From CAMDHY01 sp046156265 (lineage in GTDB: Bacteria; Pseudomonadota; Alphaproteobacteria; Rhizobiales; Segnochrobactraceae): a stretch of 60,855 nt of DNA. The first letter of the stretch is position 1, and each line of letters opens with the position of its first letter. Below are positions 16,490 through 27,577 of this stretch, one piece after another. The position numbers were made by a program, and so were the translations under genes. Under the pieces are notes generated by a model. It was not told the origin of the DNA. It was given only the letters and a program-made list of their open reading frames with translations, and ran no database searches. The stretch covers positions 1 to 60,855 of the forward strand of contig NZ_JAWDIR010000008.1 of assembly GCF_046156265.1 (NCBI RefSeq), written 5' to 3'.

Positions 16490-17506
16490 TCAGACGATGG
16501 TGCCGTAGCGGAGGCCGAGGGCGGAGAGCCAGCGGCGGTAGGCGACGGCGGTCTTGTCGGAGTGCACGTGCAACTCGCGACCGACCGTCAACGGCAGCCG
16601 CTTCGGGCGCTGCGATTCGACGATCGGCACGTCCTGGCCGATGATCAGCGCCGTGAAGGCCTGCACCTCCTCCTCGCCGTAGAGCACGTCGTAGTTGGAG
16701 GCGAGCAGCACCCAGCCGATGCCGCGCTCCGGCTCGACCGGTGTCACCGTCAGCATGATTGCCTCGGTCGCCGGCGCGCCGTGGCGGTTGGTAAGACCGA
16801 CGTCCTTGACGAGGCGGGCCGTCAGCGGCCGCGGCACGGAGTACTCGTAGCCGACATGGGCGCCGCCGGCGGCCATCGTGTTGGTCGGCTGCGGCTGCCA
16901 GACGCGGACATTGCGGACCGAGAGGCCGTCCTCGCCGACGTCGACGTCATAGTCCTCGATCTCGGTGTGCTCCTCCGAGCCGAGCACGCCGGCGTGCACG
17001 AACGGGAAGTGCGAGACGTCGATGAAGTTCTCGATCGCCCGCGGCCCGCTCGTCTCGTAGGCGAAGGCGCCGCCGAAGAAGAGATGGTGCGTGCCGACGT
17101 CGATCTCGGGGAACGGCGGGATGTCGTGCGCCGGTTCGCCGAGGCAGGCCCAGACGAGGCCGTAACGCTCCTGCGCCCGGAAGGTGGTGGCGCGCGCCCG
17201 CGGCGACGGCTTCTGGCGCTCGTGCGCCGGATAGCGCACGCAGACGCCGTCGGCCTGATACTCCCAGCCGTGATAGGGGCAGGCGAGGCGCCCGTCCGTG
17301 ACCTTGCCGAGCGACAGCCTGACGCCGCGGTGGGCGCAGCGGTCCTCGAAGGCGCGCAGGCCGTCCGGCGAGCGCCAGAGCACGACGTCGACGCCGAGCA
17401 GCCGGACCGCGTGCGGGCGGTCGGTGATGTCCGCCGAGCGCGCCACCGGGTGCCACTCGGCGGCCAGCACGGCGTCGTCCGTCATCGGTGGCTCGGTGGT
17501 CGACAC
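16490..17506 (-). CDS. Rieske non-heme iron oxygenase, alpha subunit
   Basis: Protein of 338 residues. The Rieske cluster ligands are Cys57, His59, Cys76 and His79 (CAHR...CPYHGWEY). The mononuclear iron site shows as ENFIDVSHFPFVH, with Asn160, Asp163, His166 and His171, and the C-terminal QDVPIVESQRP is also conserved. This is the group that includes VanA-type demethylases and the caffeine N-demethylases NdmA/NdmB, so a monooxygenase or demethylase is likely. I use the GTG at 17506, with GGAG seven bases upstream; ATG at 17485 lacks a site. No reductase gene is near. It ends a purine-type cluster in the same direction as the BMP binding protein. A role on a substituted purine is an inference. 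Confidence 0.85.
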   Translation of the reverse strand: MSTTEPPMTDDAVLAAEWHPVARSADITDRPHAVRLLGVDVVLWRSPDGLRAFEDRCAHRGVRLSLGKVTDGRLACPYHGWEYQADGVCVRYPAHERQKPSPRARATTFRAQERYGLVWACLGEPAHDIPPFPEIDVGTHHLFFGGAFAYETSGPRAIENFIDVSHFPFVHAGVLGSEEHTEIEDYDVDVGEDGLSVRNVRVWQPQPTNTMAAGGAHVGYEYSVPRPLTARLVKDVGLTNRHGAPATEAIMLTVTPVEPERGIGWVLLASNYDVLYGEEEVQAFTALIIGQDVPIVESQRPKRLPLTVGRELHVHSDKTAVAYRRWLSALGLRYGTIV

Positions 17507-17594
17507 GGCGAGGCTCCGCTGTCCGCGGGCCTCCGGGGTGGCCCGCGTCGTTGATCGGCGGTGCGGTGGTCGGTCAGGACGAGGGCGGCGCCGC

Positions 17595-18686
17595 TCACTG
17601 CGGCAGCGTGCCCTCGACGCCCTCGACATACCAGTTGATGCCGTAGAGCTGCTCGTCCGGCAGCGTCTCGCCGTCCTTCACCCGCTCCGTGCCCGCCTGG
17701 TCCTTGATCGGACCCTGGAAGGGGCTGAACGTGCCGGCGCGGATCTCGGCCTCGACGGCGGCGATCTTCTCGGCCGCCTCCTTCGGCACGGCCGCGCCGA
17801 GCGGCGCGATGGCGAGCGCGCCGTCCTGCATCGACAGCCACTCCGGCTTGTTCGTCCAGGTGCCGTCGATGACGCTCGTCGCGACCTTGGTGTAGAAGTC
17901 GCCCCACACCGGGATGACGGCGGTGAGCTGCGACTTCGGCCCGTAGCTGGTGCGGTCGGAGTGGAAGCCGACGACGTACTTGCCGGCGGCTTCCGCGGCG
18001 AGCGTCGGGGCGGTCGAGTCGGTGACGTGGCCGACGACGTCGATGCCTTGCGAGAACAGCGCCTCGGTCGCCTCCTTCTCGCGGCCCGGGTCGTACCAGG
18101 AGTTCACCTCGACGACCTTCACCTTGACGCCGGGCTTCATGGCCTGCGCGCCGAGGGTGAAGGCGTCGATGATCTGGATCACCGCCGGCAGCGGGAACGA
18201 CGAGACGTAGCCGATGGTGTCGCCCTTCGTGACGGCGCCGGCCGCCATGCCGGCGAGATAGGACGACTCGTAGTAGCGCAGCGAGTAGGTGCCCATGTTC
18301 TCGGCGGTCTTGTAGCCGTCGAGATGCATGAACTTCGTGTCGGGATAGAGCTCGGCCACCTCGAGCGTCTGGTCCATGAAGCCGAACGAGGTGGTGAAGA
18401 TCAGCCCATAGCCGTCGGCGGCGAGCTGCCGGATCACCTGCAGAGAATCCGGCCCGAAGGCGACGTTCTCGACGATCTTCGCCTCGACCTTGTCGCCGAG
18501 GTTGGCCTCCATCGCCTTGCGGCCCTTGTCGTGCTCGGCGGTCCAGCCGGTGTCGCCGACCGGGCTGAAGTAGACGAAGGCGACCTTGAGCGCCTCGGCC
18601 GCCATGGCCGGCGCGGCCACCACCTGCCCCAACAACAGCAGCGCCGCTGCCAGCGCACTGACAATCCGTGCCGGACGACCGAGCAT
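17595..18686 (-). CDS. BMP-family ABC transporter substrate-binding protein
   Basis: Protein of 363 residues with a signal peptide (hydrophobic segment LVSALAAALLLLG-type, cut after AMA near residue 29). The mature part has features of the basic membrane protein / PnrA family (GDTGWTAEHDKGRKAMEANL, SFGFMDQTLEVAELYPDTKFMHLDGY, YLAGMAAGAVTK). Such proteins bind nucleosides or purine bases. The ATG at 18686 follows GAGGTGGTGAG. Its permeases and ATPase are encoded at 19968-23512, with an AraC regulator between, and a guanine deaminase gene lies beside the ATPase. Guanine, hypoxanthine or a related purine is therefore the likeliest ligand. Confidence 0.9.
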   Translation of the reverse strand: MLGRPARIVSALAAALLLLGQVVAAPAMAAEALKVAFVYFSPVGDTGWTAEHDKGRKAMEANLGDKVEAKIVENVAFGPDSLQVIRQLAADGYGLIFTTSFGFMDQTLEVAELYPDTKFMHLDGYKTAENMGTYSLRYYESSYLAGMAAGAVTKGDTIGYVSSFPLPAVIQIIDAFTLGAQAMKPGVKVKVVEVNSWYDPGREKEATEALFSQGIDVVGHVTDSTAPTLAAEAAGKYVVGFHSDRTSYGPKSQLTAVIPVWGDFYTKVATSVIDGTWTNKPEWLSMQDGALAIAPLGAAVPKEAAEKIAAVEAEIRAGTFSPFQGPIKDQAGTERVKDGETLPDEQLYGINWYVEGVEGTLPQ

Positions 18687-18791
18687 CTCACCACCTCGCC
18701 ATGTTCGAGCCACGCCTGCGCACCGCCACGGGACGGCCCTCGCCGATTGCGCCCCACCCGCGCTGGGTCGGCAAGCTCGAATGCGGGGGCT

Positions 18792-19838
18792 TCAGCCGCG
18801 CGAAGCGCTTTGTGCGCCGTGAGGCAACGCGGCCGGCGGCAAGGCGGGCGGCTCGCCCGCGGCAGTCTTCGCCGCCTGCTGGCGGAAGGCCTTCGGCGTC
18901 AGGCCGAAGGCGCCCTTGAAGGCGGTGACGAAGTGGCTGTCGGAGCGGAAGCCGACGCGGAAGGCGATCTCCGACACCGACAGGGCAGCGAAACCGGCAT
19001 CCGACAGCAGCGCCTGCGCCTTGGCAAGCCGGCGGTTTCGCAGGAAGACGCCGATCGTCTCCGGCTCGTCCTGGAAGAGGTGGTGCAGGTAGCGCACCGA
19101 GAAGCCGAGCGCCGCGGCGATTGTCTGCGGGCCGAGGTCGGGGCGGTGCAGGTTCTCGGCGGCGAACGCCTTGGCGTGGCGAAGATGTGTCGCGCCGACG
19201 GCACTGACGGAGGAGGCGCGCGCCGGCGCCTCGTGCTCCAAGGTGCTCGCCAGCAGATCGAGAAGCCGCTCGGACACCGCGCCGGCGACGCCCGGATCGC
19301 GCCCTGCACGGTGCCGCACGGCGGAATCGAGCGTGTCGAAGAAGATGCTCGCCAGCACCCCGTCGCGGCGGATGGGGCGGGCGCAATAGTCCTCCGGGGT
19401 CGGCAGGCGCTGCTTCAGCTGCTCGGCCGGGATCGTCACGATCAGCGCGCTCGAGGGCATCTCGTGCACGAACTCGAGCAGGTCCATGGTCGAGTGCAGC
19501 GAGATCGTGTCCGCGTCGATCACCACCTCGCGGCCGTACTGCGTCATGCGGAAGGCCCCGCCGGTCGCCGCCGTCAGCACGTAGAGGCGGCGGCGGGCGC
19601 GGGCGAGCGTCCCCTGCGTCTGCCGGCAGCGGTAGGGGTCCGACCACATGTGCCGCACGCCGACCGGGCCGATGTCGGTTGCGATCAGGCGGGCGCGAAA
19701 ATCATCGCGGCCCGGCGCCTCGCACGTCATCGGGCAGCACAGGCTGTACATGACGTCCCGCCACGTCTCGACGCGGCGCATCGGCGCCACGTCGGCGGTA
19801 TCGAGGCGCAGCGGCAGGTGGGTGGAGGCGGCTTCCAT
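18792..19838 (-). CDS. AraC-family transcriptional regulator
   Basis: Protein of 348 residues: an N-terminal AraC-binding-like (FeaR-type) sensor domain and two helix-turn-helix motifs at the C-terminus (LGPQTIAAALGFSVRYLHHLF; LSVSEIAFRVGFRSDSHFVTAFKGAFGLTPKAFR). The position inside the purine-type transporter cluster suggests it activates the transporter, the Rieske gene and possibly the deaminase gene. The ATG at 19838 has only a weak ribosome site; a longer frame upstream is GC-shadow in character. Confidence 0.88.
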   Translation of the reverse strand: MEAASTHLPLRLDTADVAPMRRVETWRDVMYSLCCPMTCEAPGRDDFRARLIATDIGPVGVRHMWSDPYRCRQTQGTLARARRRLYVLTAATGGAFRMTQYGREVVIDADTISLHSTMDLLEFVHEMPSSALIVTIPAEQLKQRLPTPEDYCARPIRRDGVLASIFFDTLDSAVRHRAGRDPGVAGAVSERLLDLLASTLEHEAPARASSVSAVGATHLRHAKAFAAENLHRPDLGPQTIAAALGFSVRYLHHLFQDEPETIGVFLRNRRLAKAQALLSDAGFAALSVSEIAFRVGFRSDSHFVTAFKGAFGLTPKAFRQQAAKTAAGEPPALPPAALPHGAQSASRG

Positions 19839-19967
19839 CGCCCGAATTGGAAGCAAGAACGGTGCCGGGGGCAAGTGCCAAAGAGCGCCCCGTCGCGTGC
19901 GTGGTCGCGCCGCCCGGCGCGGCACGACCGGCGGGTGTCGACCCCACGTGCCCGGAGGGCTCCCGGC

Positions 19968-20891
19968 TCAGCCCTCGCCGCCGAGCGGGCCGCCGAGCGA
20001 GGCGGGGGCCCGGAGCCGCGTGCGCACCGCTGTCGAGGAGACGACCACCAGCACCACGATGGTGGCGAGGTAGGGCAGCATCGAGAACACCTGCGTCGGC
20101 AGACCGAGGCCGGCGCCCTGCAGGTGGAACTGCAGGATGGTGATGCCGCCGAACAGGTAGGCGCCCGCGAGCACGCGCAACGGGCTCCACGAGGCGAACA
20201 CCACCAGCGCGATGGCGATCCAGCCCCGCCCCGCCGTCATGTTCTCGACCCAGACGGGCGTGTAGACAACCGAGAGATAAACGCCGGCGAGCCCGGCCAT
20301 CGCGCCGCCGAACAGCACGGCAGCGCAGCGGATCGCACCCACCCGGTAGCCCGCGGCGACGGCGGACTGCGGCGCGTCGCCGACGGCGCGCAGGATCAGC
20401 CCGGAGCGGGTGCGGGCGAGGAACCACCAGACGCCGACGGCGAGCGCGACCGACAGCGCCGTGAACGGCTCGATCGCCGCGAGCACCGGGCCGAGGCCGG
20501 GCACCGTGGTGAGCCAGGCGGGCAGGGCGCCGATGTCGGCCGGCAGCGCCACGCCGGTATAGCCGGCCCCGATCAGCGCGCTGAGGCCGATGCCGAGGAT
20601 CGTCAGCGCCAGCCCGCTCGCCACCTGACTCGCCCGGCAGACCAGAGTGACGAAGGCGAAGAGCGCCGCGAGCGCGGCGCCGGCCAGAGAGCCGGCGACG
20701 GCGGCGGCGAGCATCGAGTGGGTCTCTGCCGCGGCGGCGAAGCCGGTGGCGGCGCCGACCAGCATCATCCCCTCGACGCCGAGGTTGAGCACGCCGGTGC
20801 GCTCGGTGACGAGCTCGCCGAGGGCGGCCAGCACCAGCGGCGTGCCGGCGGCGAGCGTCGCAAGAAGGATGGCGACAGCGAGGTCAGCCAC
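19968..20891 (-). CDS. ABC transporter permease, BMP/nucleoside type (NupP/NupQ-like)
   Basis: Membrane protein of 307 residues with about nine hydrophobic segments and the family motifs TERTGVLNLGVEGMMLVGA near the N-terminus and RAVGDAPQSAVAAGYRV in the cytoplasmic loop. These are typical of the second permease of BMP-type nucleoside transporters. I start it at the GTG at 20891, nine bases after GAGG; a TTG nine bases further up is possible. It overlaps the end of the other permease gene by 8 bases. Confidence 0.9.
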   Translation of the reverse strand: MADLAVAILLATLAAGTPLVLAALGELVTERTGVLNLGVEGMMLVGAATGFAAAAETHSMLAAAVAGSLAGAALAALFAFVTLVCRASQVASGLALTILGIGLSALIGAGYTGVALPADIGALPAWLTTVPGLGPVLAAIEPFTALSVALAVGVWWFLARTRSGLILRAVGDAPQSAVAAGYRVGAIRCAAVLFGGAMAGLAGVYLSVVYTPVWVENMTAGRGWIAIALVVFASWSPLRVLAGAYLFGGITILQFHLQGAGLGLPTQVFSMLPYLATIVVLVVVSSTAVRTRLRAPASLGGPLGGEG

Positions 20892-21961
20892 GGTCGGCAA
20901 CCTCGCGTGCGGACGGAGTTGGTGATCGCCAGCGCACGCGCCAGCTGACGAGGCTGTCGCTGACGAGCAGGCTGAACAGCAGCAGGCCCTGGAAGATGCC
21001 GGTCGCCGCCGCCGGTATGCCGAGCGCCACCTTGGCGTTCTCGCCGCCGAGATAGAGGAGCGCCATCAGGAGGCTGCCGAGCACGATGCCGACGGGGTGC
21101 AGCCGGCCGATGAAGGCCACGATGATCGCCGCATAGCCGTAGCCCGGCGACACCACCTCGCGCAGCTTGCCGATCGTGCCGGCGACCTCGATGGTCCCCG
21201 CGAGCCCCGCCGTCGCGCCGCCGATCAGCATCGCCGCCCAGATCGCCCGCGAGCGCGAGAAGCCGGCATAGCGCGCCGCCCGCGGCGCCAGCGCGCCGAC
21301 CTGCATGCGGAAAGCGAGGTGGGTGCGCGCGACGAAGAACCAGGCGGCGAGCGCGACCACGAGCGCGATCGGAAAGCCGATGTTGAGGCGGGTGCCCGGC
21401 ACCAGCCGCGGCAGGCGGGCGGCCGCGGCGAAAGCCGAGGATTCCGGCCAGTTGAAGCCCGTCGGCGAGCGCAGCGGTCCGTAGACGAGGGCGCTCAGCA
21501 GCAGGCCGGCGACATAGGTCAGCATCAGCGTGACGAGGATCTCGCTGGCGTTGAAGCGCACCTTCAGGAAGGCCGGGATCGCCGCCCACGCCATGCCGCC
21601 GAGCGCGCCGGCCAGCAGCATCGCCGGCAGCACCAGCGGACTGCCGCTCGCGCCAAAGTTCAGTGCCACCACGCCGCTCGCGATCGCGCCGAGGATCAGC
21701 TGTCCCTCGGCGCCGATGTTCCACACGCCGGCGCGGAAGCCGATTGCCACGCCGGTGGCGCACAGCATGATCGGCGCCGCCTTCGAGCAGAGCTCGCCGA
21801 GGCCGTAGAGGTCACCCAGCGGCGCGATCAGGAAGGCATGGAGCGCCGCCACCGGCGCGTGGCCGAGGGCGGCGAACAGCGCGCTGCCGCCGACGAGCGT
21901 CAGCGCCACCGCAAGCAGAGGCGCGGCGACACGGGCGGCCGGCGACGGCGCCGGGCGGCGC

Positions 21962-21978
<17 letters not shown>
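20884..21978 (-). CDS. ABC transporter permease, BMP/nucleoside type
   Basis: Membrane protein of 364 residues with about nine hydrophobic segments. GFRAGVWNIGAEGQLILGAI is the hallmark of the first permease of the YufP/NupP type, and VSPGYGYAAIIVAFIGRLHP of its coupling region. It pairs with the permease downstream and the double ATPase upstream, overlapping each by a few bases. Probable substrate: a purine base or nucleoside. Confidence 0.9.
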
Positions 21979-23512
<1,534 letters not shown>

Positions 23513-23718
23513 GAAACCTCTTCGCCAGACCTCTTCGATCGATCGGCCGGACTATCCCACGGCAGGGCCGCGGGCGGCCGCCGGCGCGCCCGTGGCGGGA
23601 CGCAATAAATCCATCATCCCGGTGAAGTCGCCGCCGATCCAGCCCCTTCGCACGCCGGATGCGGCTTGCCGCCGCCGCATCGCCGCTCGCATGCTCCGGC
23701 GCAATCGGAGAGGGCGGC

Positions 23719-25080
23719 ATGCCGGACGGAGCGACGGCGCGCGCGTGGCGCGCCACCATCATGCACACGCCGCGGCGCGGCGCGGTGGACATCGTCGAGG
23801 ACGCGCTGGTCGAGGTCGACGCCGGCGGCACGATCGTCGCGGTGACCGCACCGGCGGCGGCGGACTACGCCGGGCGGATGGCCGCAGCCCAGGTAGCGGG
23901 CACGCTGGAGCGGCTCGGTCCGCACCAGTACCTGCTGCCCGGCCTCGTCGACCTGCACATCCATGCGCCGCAGTGGCCGCAGCTCGGTAAGGCGCTGCAC
24001 CTGCCGCTCGACCGCTGGCTGACCGAGCGCACCTTTCCGCTGGAGGCGCGCTACCGCGACGCCGAATTCGCCAGGCGCATCTACGGGTCGATGGTCGATA
24101 CGCTCGTCGCCGGCGGCACCACCACCGCCGTCTATTTCGGCACCATCCACCGCGACGCGAACCGGGTGCTGGCCGAGATCTGTCTCGAGAAGGGCCAGCG
24201 CGCCTTCGTCGGCAAGGTGGCGATGGACGACCCGGCCCTCTGCCCGCCGGACTATCGCGACGCCTCCGCCCACGCCGCGATCGCCGAGACCGAGGACCTG
24301 ATCCACCACATCCGCGGCCTCGCGGGCAATGCCGCCGGCCTCGTCCGGCCGATCGTGACGCCGCGCTTCATCCCCGCCTGCACCGACGCGCTGCTCGAAG
24401 GCCTCGGCGACCTCGCCCGCCGCTGCGGCTGCCACGTGCAGACGCACTGTTCGGAGAGCGACTGGGCGCACCGCGCGGTCATCGATCGGCTCGGCAAGAC
24501 GGACACGCGGGCGCTCGCCGACTTCGGCCTGATGACGCGCCACACGGTGCTGGCGCACGGAAACTTCATCGGCGACGAGGATGCGGCGACGCTGCGCGCG
24601 GCCGGCTCCGGCATCGCCCACTGCCCGCTGTCGAACGTCTACTTCGCCAACGCGGTGCTGCCGGTGCGGCGGCTGGTGGAGGGCGGGGTGCATGTCGGCG
24701 TCGGCACCGACATCTCCGGCGGGCCGAGCGCCTCGATCTTCGATGCCTGTCGCACGGCCGTCGCCGCGTCGATCGTCCTCGACGAGGGCTCCGATCCGGC
24801 GAAGGTGGCGGCCTCGCGCGGGCGGCCGGGGTCGCGGATCGACTTCCGCGACGCCTTCCATCTCGCCACCGTCGGCGGCGGCGAGGTGCTCGACCTGAAG
24901 ATAGGCAAGTTCGCGCCAGGCTACCGGTTCGACGCCATCGCCGTCGACACGATGGCGGCCGGCGGCGGGGTCCACGTCTTCGACGACGTCGACGACCTCG
25001 AGGACGTCTTCCAGAAGATCGTCTACGGCGCCACGACCGCGAACATCAAGGCTGTCTGGGTCGACGGCCGCCGGCTTTGA
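23719..25080 (+). CDS. guaD: Guanine deaminase
   Basis: Protein of 453 residues of the amidohydrolase superfamily. Metal ligands His80 and His82 lie in PGLVDLHIHAPQ, whose APQ is typical of guanine deaminases. Further conserved sites are CHVQTHCSES, VLAHGNFIGDED and the aspartate in GTDISGGPS. The enzyme converts guanine to xanthine. The ATG at 23719 follows GGAGAGGGCGGC; an upstream in-frame start at 23659 lacks a site. It is divergent from the BMP-type purine transporter and so defines the likely substrate of that cluster. 8-oxoguanine deaminase is a possible alternative. Confidence 0.9.
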   Translation: MPDGATARAWRATIMHTPRRGAVDIVEDALVEVDAGGTIVAVTAPAAADYAGRMAAAQVAGTLERLGPHQYLLPGLVDLHIHAPQWPQLGKALHLPLDRWLTERTFPLEARYRDAEFARRIYGSMVDTLVAGGTTTAVYFGTIHRDANRVLAEICLEKGQRAFVGKVAMDDPALCPPDYRDASAHAAIAETEDLIHHIRGLAGNAAGLVRPIVTPRFIPACTDALLEGLGDLARRCGCHVQTHCSESDWAHRAVIDRLGKTDTRALADFGLMTRHTVLAHGNFIGDEDAATLRAAGSGIAHCPLSNVYFANAVLPVRRLVEGGVHVGVGTDISGGPSASIFDACRTAVAASIVLDEGSDPAKVAASRGRPGSRIDFRDAFHLATVGGGEVLDLKIGKFAPGYRFDAIAVDTMAAGGGVHVFDDVDDLEDVFQKIVYGATTANIKAVWVDGRRL

Positions 25081-25233
25081 CCGGACGGTCTTCGACCTCC
25101 GTCGTTTTCGCGTGGGAGACGATCGAATTCTCGAGCATCCGCACTGCCTCGCCATCCGCGACGAACGGGTCGACCGGCGAAAACTCAAGGGGTTCGCCCC
25201 GCTGCTCATGCAAAGGGGCTCCGTCGAGGATCG

Positions 25234-26022
25234 CTACCAGCAGCAGAAGCCGCCGTCGACGAGGAGGTCGACACCGGTGCAGTACGAGGCGGCGTCGCTC
25301 GCCAGGAAGATCGCCGGGCCGACCATCTCGTCGACGCTCGCCATCCGCCCCATCGGCGTCTGTTCCTCGAACGCCTTGGTCTGATGGACCATCTCGGGGC
25401 GCGTGTTCATCGGTGTCGCGGTGTAGCCGGGGCTGATGGAGTTCACCCGCACGCCGCGACCGACCCACTCCATCGCCATCGACTTCGACATGTGGATGAC
25501 GCCCGCCTTGGAGGCGTTGTAGTGCACCTGGCTGAGGCCCCGGTTGACGATGACGCCGGACATCGAGGCGATGTTGATGATCGAGCCGCGGCCGTGCCGC
25601 AGCATCGCGGCGGCCTCCGCCTGGCAGGAGAAGAAGACGCCCTTCATGTTGATGTCCATGAGCGTCTGGTACTGATCCTCGTCCATCGTCTCGGCCGGAT
25701 TGGCGTTGGCGATGCCGGCGGCGTTGAGGGCGATGGAGAGCGGGCCGAGCTCCTGCTCGGTGCGGGCCACGGCCGCGTCGAGGGCGGCGCGCCGGGTGAC
25801 GTCGGCGGCGATGGCGATCGCCTTGCGGCCGGCGGCGCGGATCGCCTCGACGGTCTCGGCGGTGCCGCCGTCCTCGCGGCGGTCGAGGCAGGCGACGTCG
25901 GCGCCGCACTGGGCGAGGCCGAGCGCGATGCGCTGGCCGATGCCGCTGCCGGCGCCGGTGACGAAGGCCACCCGGCCGGAAAGGTCGAAGAGGCGCGGGG
26001 CGTTCAGGGTCGTCACGAGCAT
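25234..26022 (-). CDS. SDR-family NAD(P)-dependent oxidoreductase (polyol/sugar dehydrogenase-like)
   Basis: Protein of 262 residues with the classical short-chain dehydrogenase pattern: cofactor loop VTGAGSGIGQ, NAAG, catalytic Ser in IASMSG, YNASK (Tyr, Lys), and a C-terminal GVDLLVDGGF. It is the last gene of a minus-strand operon with an RbsABC-type transporter, so it probably oxidises or reduces the imported sugar or polyol. The start ATG at 26022 follows GGGAA. Confidence 0.85.
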   Translation of the reverse strand: MLVTTLNAPRLFDLSGRVAFVTGAGSGIGQRIALGLAQCGADVACLDRREDGGTAETVEAIRAAGRKAIAIAADVTRRAALDAAVARTEQELGPLSIALNAAGIANANPAETMDEDQYQTLMDINMKGVFFSCQAEAAAMLRHGRGSIINIASMSGVIVNRGLSQVHYNASKAGVIHMSKSMAMEWVGRGVRVNSISPGYTATPMNTRPEMVHQTKAFEEQTPMGRMASVDEMVGPAIFLASDAASYCTGVDLLVDGGFCCW

Positions 26023-26066
26023 CGGTGTTCCCGGTTGGTGGTGTATCGGGCCGTCCCGCGCCGCGG

Positions 26067-27560
26067 TCAGCGCGTGGCGAGCTCCATGACGGTGACGTCG
26101 TTGGCCTCGGCGCGGTCGAGGATACCCGTCTGGCGGCCGGCCGCCATGACGAGGATGCGGTTGGAGACGCCGAGGACCTCCTCGAGGTCGGAGCTGACGA
26201 CGATCACGGCGACGCCGCTCAGAGCGAGCGCGACGATCACCTCGTAGATCGCCGAGCGGGCGCCGACGTCGATGCCGCGCGTCGGCTCGTCGAGCACGAC
26301 CACCTGCGGGTCGCGGGCGAGCCACTTCGCCAGCACGACCTTCTGCTGGTTGCCGCCGGACATCTCGTCGGCGCGCTGATGGGCGCGGCCCTTGACGCCG
26401 AAGCGGCGGATCTGCTCGTCGGCGAAGCGAACGACGGCGCCGTCGGTGACGAAGCCGTTGCGGGAGACGGCGCCGCGGTTGGCGTAGCCGATGTTCTCGG
26501 CGATCGAATGCTGCAGCACGAGCCCTTGCAGCTTGCGGTCCTCCGGCACCAGAACGATGCCGTTGCGGATCGACTGGCGGGGGCTGCGCGGGGTGACGTC
26601 GCGGCCGTGCAGGAGCACCTCTCCCGTGGCGATCGGGTCGGCGCCGGTGATCGCCCGCACGAGCTCGGTGCGGCCGGCGCCGATCAGGCCGGCGATGCCG
26701 AAGATCTCGCCCTTGCGGACGTCGAAGCCGACGTCGCGGAAGGCGCCGTTGACGCCGCCGAGACCGCGCACCGACAGCACCACCTCCTCTGACGGCGTCG
26801 GGATCGGCGGGAACATCCGCTCGAGGCTGCGGCCGACCATCGCCTCGACGATGGTGCGCACCGCCACGTCGGCGCTGTCGAACTCCTTCACCTTGTCGCC
26901 GTCGCGCATGACGACGATGCGGTCGGCGATGCGCCTGATCTCCTCGAGACGGTGGGAGATGTAGACGATCGCGACGCCGTCGGCCTTCAGTCGCTCGATC
27001 TGGCGGAACAGCAGCTCGGTCTCCTGGCCGCCGAGCGCTGCCGTCGGCTCGTCGAGGATGAGCAGGCGTGCATTCAGCGCCAGCGCCTTGGCGATCTCGA
27101 CGAGCTGCTGATTGGCGGTGGAGAGCCCGCGCACGAGCCGGGCCGGCGAGACGTCGAGCCCGAGGCGCTGCAACTGCTTGCGGGCGCGCTCCTCCATCTC
27201 GCGACGGTCGACGATGCCGCCTCTGGTCGGCGTGCGGCCGACGAAGACATTCTCGGCGATCGACAGGTCCTCCAGCAGCCGCAGCTCCTGGTGGATCATG
27301 CCGACGCCGAGGTCGATCGCCTGGCGGGGGGTGGCGGGCGCGTAGGGCGCGCCCTGCCATGTCATGGTGCCGGCGCTCGGCCGGATGGTGCCGGCGATGA
27401 TGTGCGACAGCGTCGACTTGCCGGCACCATTCTCGCCGAGCAGCGCCACGACCTCACCGGCGCGGACATCGAGGTCGATGCCGTGCAGAACCTCCGTCGG
27501 GCCGTAGCTCTTGCGGATGCCGCGGAGCGTCAGCACGGGAGGCCTTTCCGTCGGGGTCAT
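26067..27560 (-). CDS. Sugar ABC transporter ATP-binding protein (RbsA family)
   Basis: Protein of 497 residues with two ABC domains. First: GENGAGKSTLSHIIAG, LSTANQQLVEIAKAL (degenerate signature), LLILDEPTAAL. Second: degenerate Walker A GLIGAGRTELVRAI, signature MSGGNQQKVVLAKWL, VVLDEPTRGID. It serves the permease and binding protein encoded upstream in the same operon (28633-29607 and 27578-28513). The gap to the binding-protein gene is 17 bases. Confidence 0.92.
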   Translation of the reverse strand: MTPTERPPVLTLRGIRKSYGPTEVLHGIDLDVRAGEVVALLGENGAGKSTLSHIIAGTIRPSAGTMTWQGAPYAPATPRQAIDLGVGMIHQELRLLEDLSIAENVFVGRTPTRGGIVDRREMEERARKQLQRLGLDVSPARLVRGLSTANQQLVEIAKALALNARLLILDEPTAALGGQETELLFRQIERLKADGVAIVYISHRLEEIRRIADRIVVMRDGDKVKEFDSADVAVRTIVEAMVGRSLERMFPPIPTPSEEVVLSVRGLGGVNGAFRDVGFDVRKGEIFGIAGLIGAGRTELVRAITGADPIATGEVLLHGRDVTPRSPRQSIRNGIVLVPEDRKLQGLVLQHSIAENIGYANRGAVSRNGFVTDGAVVRFADEQIRRFGVKGRAHQRADEMSGGNQQKVVLAKWLARDPQVVVLDEPTRGIDVGARSAIYEVIVALALSGVAVIVVSSDLEEVLGVSNRILVMAAGRQTGILDRAEANDVTVMELATR

Positions 27561-27577
27561 GGCGCGCCCGTGCTCGC